From an uncultured Amylibacter sp. (lineage in GTDB: Bacteria > Pseudomonadota > Alphaproteobacteria > Rhodobacterales > Rhodobacteraceae): a stretch of DNA of 13,747 nucleotides. Location: the NCBI GenBank assembly GCA_938001995.1, contig CALLAV010000010.1, positions 1-13,747 on the forward strand, in the 5' to 3' direction. Positions 6,559 to 12,879 of this stretch are shown piece after piece (position 1 is the first letter of the stretch; every line of letters begins with the position of its first letter). A program made the position numbers and the translations under genes. The notes beneath the pieces were generated by a model that saw only the letters and a list, made by a program, of their open reading frames with translations, ran no database searches and had not been told where the DNA came from.

Positions 6559-7335
6559 TTAGCTTGCGCGTTTTTCCTGCTGCTTTTTCGCCCGCCGCAT
6601 AGAGTTCCGCGCCATGCGCAAACTGTAATACAAGGTTTCGATCTCGCCCATGGTATCTTCGTCATAGGTGTTCAGCGTGCCAATGCGATAGGGGACGTTG
6701 CTGATGCTATCAGGCACCAGACCACCCCATTCATCGGCCTCTTCATCTGCGGCCTTTTTCTTGGCTGCAGCTTTCTTGGCGGCTTTGACGCGAGCGGCTT
6801 CTTCGGCTTTGGCCTTGGCCATTGCGTCCAGCTCTTCTGTATTGTCTTTGCTCACTGCTGCCTCCGTTGAAACGGCCTTGGCGGAGTCTTCCGCTGGCGC
6901 ATCTGCCTTGATTGGGCTGTCTTGTTTGACTTTTGCCTTTTTGACAACACGCACTTCGACCGCAGGCTTTTTTTGCGCCTTTGGTTTGGATTTCACGATC
7001 TCGTCAATATCCGCTTTGTCTTTGGCGTCGGATTTGGACGGAGGCGACACAACTTTGGTGTTCAAATCAGGGGACAGTTCCATAACGTGTTTTACGCCCT
7101 GATCCTTTAAGATTTCCTTTACCTCTTTGATCGATTTCTCGTCAAAGTGCAGTAATTGCTTAATGCCACCCAACAGCAGCATGTCATCGGGGCGGTAATA
7201 CCGCCGCCCCCCCGCACGTTTCACCGGCTTGATCTGTGGAAAACGGCTCTCCCAAAACCGCAACACATAGGTCGGTGTATCGAGCCACTCAGCAACTTCT
7301 GAAATGGTGCGAAACGCGTCGGGTGATTTGCTCAT
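6559..7335 (-). CDS. MerR-family transcriptional regulator with Lys/Ala-rich tail
   Basis: A probable DNA-binding regulator of 258 residues. Residues 8-80 form a MerR-type winged helix: [20 protein letters not shown] is the start of the helix-turn-helix, and RRYYRPDD (44-51) belongs to the wing. There is no metal-binding cysteine array or recognisable effector domain. Residues about 90-200 are low complexity, rich in Lys, Ala, Glu and Asp, with a histone-like stretch at 172-198. The last 55 residues ([18 protein letters not shown] onwards) look ordered and end in a basic helix. Start ATG 7335 lies 18 bases after the ihfA stop, so it is likely co-transcribed with ihfA. A gene like this follows ihfA in many alphaproteobacteria; its target is unknown to me. 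Confidence 0.85.
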   Translation of the reverse strand: MSKSPDAFRTISEVAEWLDTPTYVLRFWESRFPQIKPVKRAGGRRYYRPDDMLLLGGIKQLLHFDEKSIKEVKEILKDQGVKHVMELSPDLNTKVVSPPSKSDAKDKADIDEIVKSKPKAQKKPAVEVRVVKKAKVKQDSPIKADAPAEDSAKAVSTEAAVSKDNTEELDAMAKAKAEEAARVKAAKKAAAKKKAADEEADEWGGLVPDSISNVPYRIGTLNTYDEDTMGEIETLYYSLRMARNSMRRAKKQQEKRAS

Positions 7336-7353
7336 ATCAATGTCTGCCAGTGC

Positions 7354-7656
7354 TTAGGATTTGTTGCCGCTTGAAACACGATCTTTCATAAGGTGGCTTG
7401 GGCGAAAGGTCAAAACGCGACGGGGGCGAATAGGAACCTCTTCGCCTGTTTTGGGGTTGCGCCCAATGCGTTCGGTCTTGTCGCGAATGCTAAACGTGCC
7501 GAAAGAGGAAATCTTAACATTCTCTCCCTTCACCAAGGCGTTGGAAATATTGTCTAATACGCTTTCAACTAAATCTGCGGATTCATTGCGTGATAGGCCA
7601 ACCTCGCGAAAGACGGCCTCGCTCAAATCCATACGTGTCAATGTCTTGCCACTCAT
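7354..7656 (-). CDS. ihfA: integration host factor subunit alpha
   Basis: The alpha subunit of IHF, a heterodimeric nucleoid protein that binds specific sites and bends DNA sharply. It has 100 residues, the normal length. The bacterial histone-like fold is clear: [19 protein letters not shown] at the N-terminus, [11 protein letters not shown] (50-60), and the beta-arm [12 protein letters not shown] (65-76), with P68 as the residue that intercalates at the DNA kink. The tail [18 protein letters not shown] is typical of IhfA. Its ribosome-binding site is AGGGAGAA, seven bases before the ATG. It probably has its own promoter in the 181-base gap after fabH. The partner gene ihfB is not in the window. 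Confidence 0.96.
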   Translation of the reverse strand: MSGKTLTRMDLSEAVFREVGLSRNESADLVESVLDNISNALVKGENVKISSFGTFSIRDKTERIGRNPKTGEEVPIRPRRVLTFRPSHLMKDRVSSGNKS

Positions 7657-7682
7657 AACGTTCTCCCTAATCTGTTCGAAAA

Positions 7683-7711
7683 CTCTATTGGGTTTTTGAA
7701 TTACGAGTCAA
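7683..7711 (-). promoter_or_regulatory. candidate ihfA promoter in the fabH-ihfA gap
   Basis: The gap 7657-7837 is AT-rich and has no gene. On the minus strand TTGACT (7706-7711) is a good -35; 17 bases on is ATAGAG (7683-7688), a weak -10. No terminator hairpin with a T-run was seen after fabH, so ihfA may also be read through from it. Confidence 0.3.
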
Positions 7712-7837
7712 CTGCAAGGCATTGGTTATTAAGAAATAAATTGCTTAACGCTCAAAGCGGTGGCACCCACAAACTTGCATCAGCTTAGGGCTGTAAGTAT
7801 CTGATTAGACAAATAAGAATGCGCAATCGGATCAGTA

Positions 7838-8815
7838 TTACCAGCGTAAAACAACCGCACCCCAAGCCAAACCGCCGCCGATGGCTTCGGCAACCAAAAC
7901 CTGGCCTTTTTGGATTTGGCCATTACCGACCGCCACCGACAATGCCAGCGGAATAGATGCGGCAGAGGTGTTTCCGTGATCCTGAACGGTCACAACCACC
8001 TTTTCCATGGGCACTTTCAGCTTGGCTGCTGTGCTTTTGATAATACGCAAATTTGCTTGATGGGGGACGACCCAATCCACGTCCTCGTGTCCAAGCCCTA
8101 CCTTTTCAAGCGCAGCACTCGCCGTGGCAGCCAGCTTGGCAACGGCGTGTTTGAACACCTCTTTGCCTTCCATCACCAGCACGCCTGTGGTCTGTGTCGA
8201 GGAAACACCACCATCCACATACAAAAGGTCATTGAACTGCCCGTCCGAGTTCAGATCCGTCGCCAGAATCCCGCGATCTGTTTTCTCGCCCTTGCCGTCT
8301 TGTGCCTCGAGGATCAGCGCGCCCGCGCCGTCGCCAAACAGCACGCAGGTGGTGCGATCTTCCCAGTTCATGATCCGGCTAAAGGTTTCCGCACCGATCA
8401 CCATGACGCGCTTGGCCTGACCTGATACGATCAATGCATTGGCGTTCGCGAGTGCAAAGGCAAAGCCCGCACAGACCGCTTGAATATCAAAAGCAAAACC
8501 GCCTGCCATGCCAATACGATGCTGCACTTTGGTGGCCGTAGACGGAAAGGTCTGATCAGGGGTAGAGGTCGCCAAAACGATCGCATCAATATCAGAACCA
8601 GCAAGACCGGCGTCGTTGAGCGCCGCATTCGCGGCATGAACAGCCAAGTCAGAGGTCAGTTCACCCTCGGCGGCAAAATGGCGCCGTTCAATGCCCGAAC
8701 GGGATTTGATCCATTCATCTGACGTGTCCACCCAGTTCTGAAATTCATCATTGGGAACAATGCGTTGCGGCAAATAATGCCCTACACCTATGGCAACGGC
8801 TCGGATCATACTCAT
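7838..8815 (-). CDS. fabH: beta-ketoacyl-ACP synthase III
   Basis: Starts fatty-acid synthesis by condensing acetyl-CoA with malonyl-ACP. It has 325 residues, the usual length. The thiolase-fold catalytic triad is complete: C115 in AVCAGFAFAL, H252 in VVPHQANLRI and N282 in HGNTSAASIPL. Other family blocks are WIKSRSGIERRH (35-46) and FGDGAGALIL. Start ATG 8815 (MSMIRA) is 15 bases after the plsX stop; the second ATG at 8809 is equally possible because the ribosome-binding site is weak. It lies between plsX and ihfA in the conserved phospholipid/fatty-acid cluster, and co-transcription with plsX is very likely. Confidence 0.96.
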   Translation of the reverse strand: MSMIRAVAIGVGHYLPQRIVPNDEFQNWVDTSDEWIKSRSGIERRHFAAEGELTSDLAVHAANAALNDAGLAGSDIDAIVLATSTPDQTFPSTATKVQHRIGMAGGFAFDIQAVCAGFAFALANANALIVSGQAKRVMVIGAETFSRIMNWEDRTTCVLFGDGAGALILEAQDGKGEKTDRGILATDLNSDGQFNDLLYVDGGVSSTQTTGVLVMEGKEVFKHAVAKLAATASAALEKVGLGHEDVDWVVPHQANLRIIKSTAAKLKVPMEKVVVTVQDHGNTSAASIPLALSVAVGNGQIQKGQVLVAEAIGGGLAWGAVVLRW

Positions 8816-8830
8816 TGTCAGGTGGTCTCG

Positions 8831-9955
8831 CTATTTGTCTGGCTCTGCAGCCATATCGCTGCTCGCTTCGTCATCATCTTGGCGGTTCTGCAAACCAGAT
8901 GCAACACGCGCCGCCAGTTTTTCGGTAAAGCCAAGCTGCGCCAGTTGAAACGCCAAACGAATAGCGGCTTCGACGCCCGTGGCATCCGCTGCGCCATGGG
9001 ATTTAATGACTGTTCCGTTCAAGCCCAAAAATACGCCGCCGTTGACCTGACGCGGATCAATCTTGTGACGCAGATAGCGCAAGTTGCGCAGGGCAAATAG
9101 GGCAGAAATCCGTGCGAGGATATTGCGTGTAAACGCCTGACGCATCCGCAACCCAATCAGGCTCGCGGTGCCTTCGCCTGTCTTCAACGCCACGTTGCCT
9201 GTGAACCCATCTGTGACAATCACATCCACTTTGTCTGAAGGGATATCGCCACCTTCAACAAAGCCAACGTATTCGAACCCGTTTGTCTTGGCGTCCTCGG
9301 CGATGATGTCGTTGGCCTCGTGCAGCTCTGGCTTGCCTTTGTGATCTTCGGTGCCCACGTTCAGCAACCCGATGCGGGGTCGCTCCAGACCCAAACCATT
9401 GCGGGCATAGGACGCGCCCATCAGAGCAAAGACCTTCAGATCTTGTGCATCGGCACGAATGTCCGCTCCCACGTCGAGCATCACATTGAACCCCTGCGGG
9501 TTCAGGCTTGGCCAGAGAATCGCAATCGCGGGCCGTTTTACACCCTGTGCCTTGCGCAGACGAATCATCGACAGCGCCATTAACGCGCCAGTGTTGCCAC
9601 AAGACACCGCGACGGAGGCCTCTTTTTGGCGCACAGCTTCAAGGGACGACCACATGGACGTGCCTTTGCCGTTGCGCATCACGTGGCTTGGACGGTCGTG
9701 CATGTCCACCACGTCGTCGGTGTGGCGCACTTGAACGCGGTTATTCAGCACTTTGCGTTTGGCCAGAAGGGGGGTGATTGTGGGCTCGTCGCCGTGCACA
9801 ATAAAGTGCATGTCAGGGTTCTTGGTGGCGGCACGCGCCATACCACCAATGACAACGGCGACCCCAAGGTCGCCGCCCATTGCATCAACAGAAATAACTG
9901 TTTTTGCTGTAGAATTTTGCACAGTAGGGGGGCTGACCGTTACGCCTGTTTGCAT
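8831..9955 (-). CDS. plsX: phosphate acyltransferase PlsX
   Basis: Converts acyl-ACP to acyl-phosphate, the acyl donor for PlsY in phosphatidic acid synthesis; a peripheral membrane enzyme. It has 374 residues. Family motifs are ISVDAMGGD (21-29), SHVMRNGKGTSMW (90-102), CGNTGALMALS (119-129), LDVGADIRAD and DGFTGNVALKTGEG. The first 19 residues precede the usual PlsX start and could be a short extension; a GTG at the VQNST position is an alternative start. ATG 9955 is 24 bases after the rpmF stop. The C-terminal 15 or so residues are acidic and variable. The order rpmF-plsX-fabH is conserved across many bacteria. Confidence 0.95.
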   Translation of the reverse strand: MQTGVTVSPPTVQNSTAKTVISVDAMGGDLGVAVVIGGMARAATKNPDMHFIVHGDEPTITPLLAKRKVLNNRVQVRHTDDVVDMHDRPSHVMRNGKGTSMWSSLEAVRQKEASVAVSCGNTGALMALSMIRLRKAQGVKRPAIAILWPSLNPQGFNVMLDVGADIRADAQDLKVFALMGASYARNGLGLERPRIGLLNVGTEDHKGKPELHEANDIIAEDAKTNGFEYVGFVEGGDIPSDKVDVIVTDGFTGNVALKTGEGTASLIGLRMRQAFTRNILARISALFALRNLRYLRHKIDPRQVNGGVFLGLNGTVIKSHGAADATGVEAAIRLAFQLAQLGFTEKLAARVASGLQNRQDDDEASSDMAAEPDK

Positions 9956-9979
9956 ATCTGATCAGCCAGTTCCCAACGC

Positions 9980-10186
9980 TTAAGCTGCGTCTTCGTCGAT
10001 GTCGATGTCTTCAACAACAGCAACAACTTCGCGGTCCGCATAGTGACCACAGGCGCCACAAACGTGGTGCGGGCGTTTCAGCTCGCCACAGTTCGGGCAT
10101 TCGTTTGGGTTATCCGCAATCAGGGAATCGTGTGAACGACGGTTTCCGCGGCGGGAACGGGTGATTTTGCTTTTTGGGACAGCCAT
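9980..10186 (-). CDS. rpmF: 50S ribosomal protein L32
   Basis: A small zinc-ribbon protein of the large ribosomal subunit, 68 residues. The N-terminus [17 protein letters not shown] is diagnostic of L32. Two Cys pairs (CPNC and CGAC) about 13 residues apart form the zinc site, so this is the zinc-binding form. The tail is acidic ([10 protein letters not shown]), as in alphaproteobacteria. A GAGG ribosome-binding site precedes the ATG by about eight bases. It lies between yceD and plsX, its usual place. Confidence 0.97.
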   Translation of the reverse strand: MAVPKSKITRSRRGNRRSHDSLIADNPNECPNCGELKRPHHVCGACGHYADREVVAVVEDIDIDEDAA

Positions 10187-10294
10187 GTCACAACCTCAAT
10201 TTAAAGCGGGTATAGTCACCCGGATATGCGCTCGTCTAACCCCTGTTCACGATAAGAACAAGGCGTCATCCGTCGCCTGAATACAAGAAGCGCG

Positions 10295-10322
10295 AAAATA
10301 CAAAGAATATGTGACTTCGCAA
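10295..10322 (-). promoter_or_regulatory. candidate rpmF promoter in the yceD-rpmF gap
   Basis: The 152-base gap 10187-10338 holds, on the minus strand, TTGCGA (10317-10322), a 16-base spacer and TATTTT (10295-10300). The long leader that would result contains a five-base-pair hairpin (10261-10278) and a 17-base palindrome TGTTC-N7-GAACA (10244-10260). A transcript from upstream of yceD may also run through. Confidence 0.35.
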
Positions 10323-10338
10323 CCCCTTAATCGGTGTC

Positions 10339-10908
10339 TTAACCGTCTTTTTCCAATTTTTCCTTCAAGGCTGCCAAGCCTGCAAAGGGTTTCGCGTCAT
10401 CATCTGTCATTGGCTTCACACCAGGTTCGGTGAAAACCGCCTGATCCAGCGCCACATCCTCTTTGCGCGGATAATCGGGGAGGGCCAGCGCAAGCGCTTC
10501 GCGTGCAATTGCAGCCAAATCAATCTGATCGGGCAGGGGCTCTGATTCGACGTCATCGTCCATTTCGGACACGCTGTCAGGCTCTGGCACTTCAAAGCGC
10601 GATAGAAACACCCGTGTTACAGCTTCGTCCACGCGGGTTTTTACAGGCTCCAACGTTACCACACAGGCCTGCGTGGCCGTTGCGCCCAATGTGCCGCTAA
10701 GATTCCAGTCTGATCGGCCACGGGGCGTCAATTTCCCCACAAACCGCAATTTTTGCAGCTCTAACAGCTCCAAAACCTCGACCGCTTCGGCCCGCTGCTG
10801 GGCGTCAAACACGACTTCGAACGCCACATCGCGCCCGTTAGGCATTTCACTGACATTGATGACAGGGTCTGAAATCTGTCTTTTGTTGTGTTTCGCGCTA
10901 TCTGCCAT
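10339..10908 (-). CDS. yceD: YceD family protein (DUF177)
   Basis: A 189-residue protein of the YceD/DUF177 family. In plants and bacteria this family is tied to 23S rRNA accumulation, and in genomes it sits almost always directly upstream of rpmF, as here. Visible features are a beta-rich N-terminal part, the conserved core ATQACVVTLEPVKTRVDE, an acidic stretch (EMDDDVESEPLPDQIDL) and the C-terminal IAREALALALPDYPRKED, which is the best family signature. The start is placed at ATG 10908 (MADSAKHNK), preceded by GGTGAAG. An upstream in-frame start at 10959 would run into the bamE promoter region and adds a basic stretch not expected for the family. Confidence 0.88.
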   Translation of the reverse strand: MADSAKHNKRQISDPVINVSEMPNGRDVAFEVVFDAQQRAEAVEVLELLELQKLRFVGKLTPRGRSDWNLSGTLGATATQACVVTLEPVKTRVDEAVTRVFLSRFEVPEPDSVSEMDDDVESEPLPDQIDLAAIAREALALALPDYPRKEDVALDQAVFTEPGVKPMTDDDAKPFAGLAALKEKLEKDG

Positions 10909-10964
10909 TTTCTTCACCACGTTACGAATTCTGCGCATACCCATTGCACTTTGCCCCAAGATAT

Positions 10965-10993
10965 TTGATTGTTGCTCCAGAGCAAGGTATGCC
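10965..10993 (+). promoter_or_regulatory. candidate bamE promoter with internal palindrome
   Basis: In the 119-base divergent region between yceD and bamE, TTGATT (10965-10970) and TATGCC (10988-10993) are separated by 17 bases. Within the spacer lies a perfect 14-base palindrome, TTGCTC-CA-GAGCAA (10972-10985), a possible repressor site. Promoter match is only moderate. Confidence 0.35.
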
Positions 10994-11027
10994 GCGCAAG
11001 TGGCACAACAAACGGGGCATAATCAAT

Positions 11028-11495
11028 ATGCAAATCCAGCTTGGCATGAAGATCAAGTCATTGGCAGCAGGGCTCGTCCTTATGGGACTGGCGGCCTGTA
11101 GCGCGACCTATACGAACCACGGCTATGTTCCGACGGATGTGGAACTCGACAACGTGATCGTGGGCGCTGATTCTCGTGGCACGGTGGAAGAGGTCATTGG
11201 CCGCCCGTCCTCCACTGGTGTTTTGTCTGACAGTGCTTGGTATTATATTTCGAGCCGTGTGAAATATTACACCTATAACAAACCCGAAGTGATTGAACGC
11301 ACGATCCTTGCGATTTCCTTTGACGAAAACGACACGGTCACCAACATCGAACGCTTTGGTCTGGAAGATGGTCGTGTGATCCCGTTCAGCCGTCGTGTGA
11401 CGTCTTCTGGTGTGGCAGGGACCACGTTCTTCCGTCAGCTGGTACGCAACTTGGGTAACTTTGCACCAAGCCAATTGTTAGACGACGACGGTTAA
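11028..11495 (+). CDS. bamE: outer membrane assembly lipoprotein BamE (SmpA/OmlA family)
   Basis: A small lipoprotein of the BAM complex that folds beta-barrel proteins into the outer membrane. It has 155 residues. The N-terminus is a lipoprotein signal peptide with lipobox LAAC, so the lipidated residue would be C24. The BamE core follows: SRGTVEEVIGRPSSTGVLSD, then AWYYISSRVKYY and a beta-strand with LAISFDENDTVTNIERFGLEDG. A roughly 30-residue C-terminal extension is typical of alphaproteobacterial members. ATG 11028 is chosen, with GGGG about 11 bases upstream. ATG 11046 would give a shorter but still working signal peptide and cannot be excluded. It is divergent from yceD and convergent with msrB. 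Confidence 0.9.
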   Translation: MQIQLGMKIKSLAAGLVLMGLAACSATYTNHGYVPTDVELDNVIVGADSRGTVEEVIGRPSSTGVLSDSAWYYISSRVKYYTYNKPEVIERTILAISFDENDTVTNIERFGLEDGRVIPFSRRVTSSGVAGTTFFRQLVRNLGNFAPSQLLDDDG

Positions 11496-11498
11496 CGA

Positions 11499-11527
11499 AA
11501 AAGGCGCACCAAGCGGCGCGCCTTTTC
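11499..11527. terminator. bidirectional intrinsic terminator between bamE and msrB
   Basis: A perfect nine-base-pair stem, AAAAGGCGC (11499-11507) with GCGCCTTTT (11518-11526), and a ten-base loop. The plus strand continues TTTTCTTAATTT after the stem and the minus strand TTTTTCG, so it can end both converging genes. This convergent pair lacks the TTTGGATRTTTT element. Confidence 0.88.
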
Positions 11528-11546
11528 TTAATTTGGTCTGTTTGAC

Positions 11547-11942
11547 TTATTCGCCTTCTTTGAACGTCATTGCGACGCCATTCATACAGTATCGCAACCC
11601 TGTGGGCTGTGGACCATCTGGGAACACATGGCCCAGATGCGCGTCGCAGCGCGAGCACACCACTTCGGTGCGGCGCATAAACCAGCCATTGTCTTCGTGT
11701 TCTTCCACCGCCTGCGCGTCTTTTGGCGCATAAAAAGATGGCCATCCCGTACCGCTGTCAAATTTGGTGTCGGCATCAAACAGCGGGGCATCACAACACA
11801 CGCAATGGAACACGCCATCCGCCTTTGGAAAGTTGTCATTGCTGAACGCACGCTCGGTTCCGGCCTTGCGCGTCACCTTAAAGGCGAGGTCAGACAGCTC
11901 TGCACGCCATTCGGCGTCAGTTTTTTCAATTTTATCAGCCAT
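11547..11942 (-). CDS. msrB: peptide-methionine (R)-S-oxide reductase
   Basis: Reduces the R-form of methionine sulfoxide in oxidised proteins. It has 131 residues with no signal peptide, so it is cytoplasmic. Structural zinc is held by C47/C50 (HCVCC) and C96/C99 (CSRC). The catalytic cysteine is C119 in GLRYCMNG, and the substrate-site block is [10 protein letters not shown] (61-70). T65 stands where many MsrBs carry the resolving cysteine, so recycling may use another cysteine (C49 is spare) or direct reduction. Start ATG 11942 has a weak ribosome-binding site. It is divergent from the OlsB-like gene with 104 bases between them and convergent with bamE. Confidence 0.95.
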   Translation of the reverse strand: MADKIEKTDAEWRAELSDLAFKVTRKAGTERAFSNDNFPKADGVFHCVCCDAPLFDADTKFDSGTGWPSFYAPKDAQAVEEHEDNGWFMRRTEVVCSRCDAHLGHVFPDGPQPTGLRYCMNGVAMTFKEGE

Positions 11943-11972
11943 TTCTTATGCCTTTCCGTTTATCTGCGTTGT

Positions 11973-12001
11973 TTGTTACGCTTGCGTAACCTAATTATAC
12001 C
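11973..12001 (+). promoter_or_regulatory. candidate promoter/operator between msrB and the acyltransferase
   Basis: The plus strand has TTGTTA (11973-11978), a 17-base spacer and TATACC (11996-12001). A perfect 16-base palindrome, GTTACGC-TT-GCGTAAC (11975-11990), overlaps the -35 and spacer. Its position suits a repressor or redox-sensing regulator acting on one or both divergent genes. Confidence 0.45.
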
Positions 12002-12046
12002 GAAAGGCTGTTACAACAACGGCCGATCTTCAACTTTTGGTGTATC

Positions 12047-12823
12047 ATGTCCGCCTTTGATCAAACAATCGCTTCGATCCAGCCTGTGATAAAGGGCGGG
12101 TATCGGGCGCGGTTGGCATCCACGCCTGCGGATTTGCGTCAGGCACAGCAATTGCGCCACGATATGTTTGTGGGACCGCGCAAGAACAGTGCGGAGCTTG
12201 ATTCAGATCACTTTGACGCGCTGTGCCAACATGTGTTGATCGAAGATTTGAAAACGGGCGTGATCCAGGCCTGTTTCCGCATCATGCACTTTGACTCGGG
12301 GGCTAGCATTCACAAAAGCTACTCTGCCCAGTTTTACGATCTGTCGCGCCTGTCTGCGTTTCGCAAGCCGATGATTGAAATCGGCCGCTTTTGCACAGCG
12401 ACCTATGCGACCGATCCGAATATTCTGCGCCTCGGTTGGGCTGTACTGACCCGCTATGTGGATACGCATGCCATTGCGATGATGTTTGGCTGTTCGTCCT
12501 TTCCAGGCAATGATCTGCATCCATTCACCGAAACGCTGGCGTTGTTAAAACACCGCCACTTGGCCCCGACTGAATGGGCGCCCTTGGTGAAATCTGCGGA
12601 TACGGATAGCTTTGCACAACGCCTTGCTGCGCATAAACCCACACTGAAATCCGCCACCGCCATGATGCCAACCTTGCTGCGCACGTATCTTTCGATGGGC
12701 GGATGGGTGTCTGATCACGCAGTGATCGACCGCGACCTCGAAACTTTCCATGTTTTTACAGGGGTCGAAATTGCAAAGATCCCGCCGCGCAGGGTCGAAC
12801 TGTTGCGCGCTGACGCCCGATAA
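12047..12823 (+). CDS. OlsB/GlsB-like amino acid N-acyltransferase (GNAT fold)
   Basis: Probably transfers a 3-hydroxyacyl group from ACP to the alpha-amino group of ornithine (OlsB) or glutamine (GlsB), the first step of making amino-acid-containing membrane lipids. It has 258 residues. Family features are GGYRARLASTPADLRQAQQL (about 17-36), LDSDHFDALCQHVLIED (51-67) and EIGRFC (111-116), matching the OlsB pattern LD.D.FD..C.H and E.GR. The second acyltransferase of the pathway (OlsA) is not adjacent, so the substrate cannot be read from context. Start ATG 12047 has a weak GGTG site five or six bases upstream. It is divergent from msrB behind a palindromic operator candidate and convergent with moaA. 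Confidence 0.75.
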   Translation: MSAFDQTIASIQPVIKGGYRARLASTPADLRQAQQLRHDMFVGPRKNSAELDSDHFDALCQHVLIEDLKTGVIQACFRIMHFDSGASIHKSYSAQFYDLSRLSAFRKPMIEIGRFCTATYATDPNILRLGWAVLTRYVDTHAIAMMFGCSSFPGNDLHPFTETLALLKHRHLAPTEWAPLVKSADTDSFAQRLAAHKPTLKSATAMMPTLLRTYLSMGGWVSDHAVIDRDLETFHVFTGVEIAKIPPRRVELLRADAR

Positions 12824-12841
12824 ATCGACACTGTCCCAGAT

Positions 12842-12865
12842 CTTTTTGTTTTAAAAATATCCAAA
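12842..12865 (-). repeat. TTTGGATRTTTT 3'-end element, copy 3
   Basis: Minus strand: TTTGGATATTTT (12854-12865), three variable bases, then AACAAAAAG (12842-12850). It directly follows the moaA terminator hairpin and lies between the converging ends of the acyltransferase gene and moaA. Confidence 0.5.
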
Positions 12866-12879
12866 GCGCATCGCTGCGC
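12854..12879 (-). terminator. probable moaA terminator
   Basis: Immediately after the moaA stop the minus strand forms GCGCA-GCGA-TGCGC (12866-12879), a five-base-pair stem capped by a stable GNRA-type tetraloop, followed by TTTGGATATTTTT. The short stem and interrupted T-run make it atypical, but the position is right. Confidence 0.5.

Noticed and set aside
6698..7102. Long Ala/Ser-rich open frame antisense to the MerR gene
   Set aside because: It is the reverse shadow of the Lys/Ala-rich low-complexity tail; no ribosome-binding site or recognisable protein.
9899..9955. Novel N-terminal domain on PlsX
   Set aside because: Only 19 extra residues of low complexity; more likely a start-site ambiguity or a variable tail than a domain.
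10245..10259. Possible LexA (SOS) box GTTC-N7-GAAC in the rpmF leader
   Set aside because: As I recall, the alphaproteobacterial LexA site is a direct repeat GTTC-N7-GTTC. This one is inverted, and none of the downstream genes is an expected SOS gene.
10956..10985. A possible fourth copy of the TTTGGATRTTTT element (GATATTTGATTG)
   Set aside because: Only a partial match; it lies in a divergent promoter region without a preceding hairpin.
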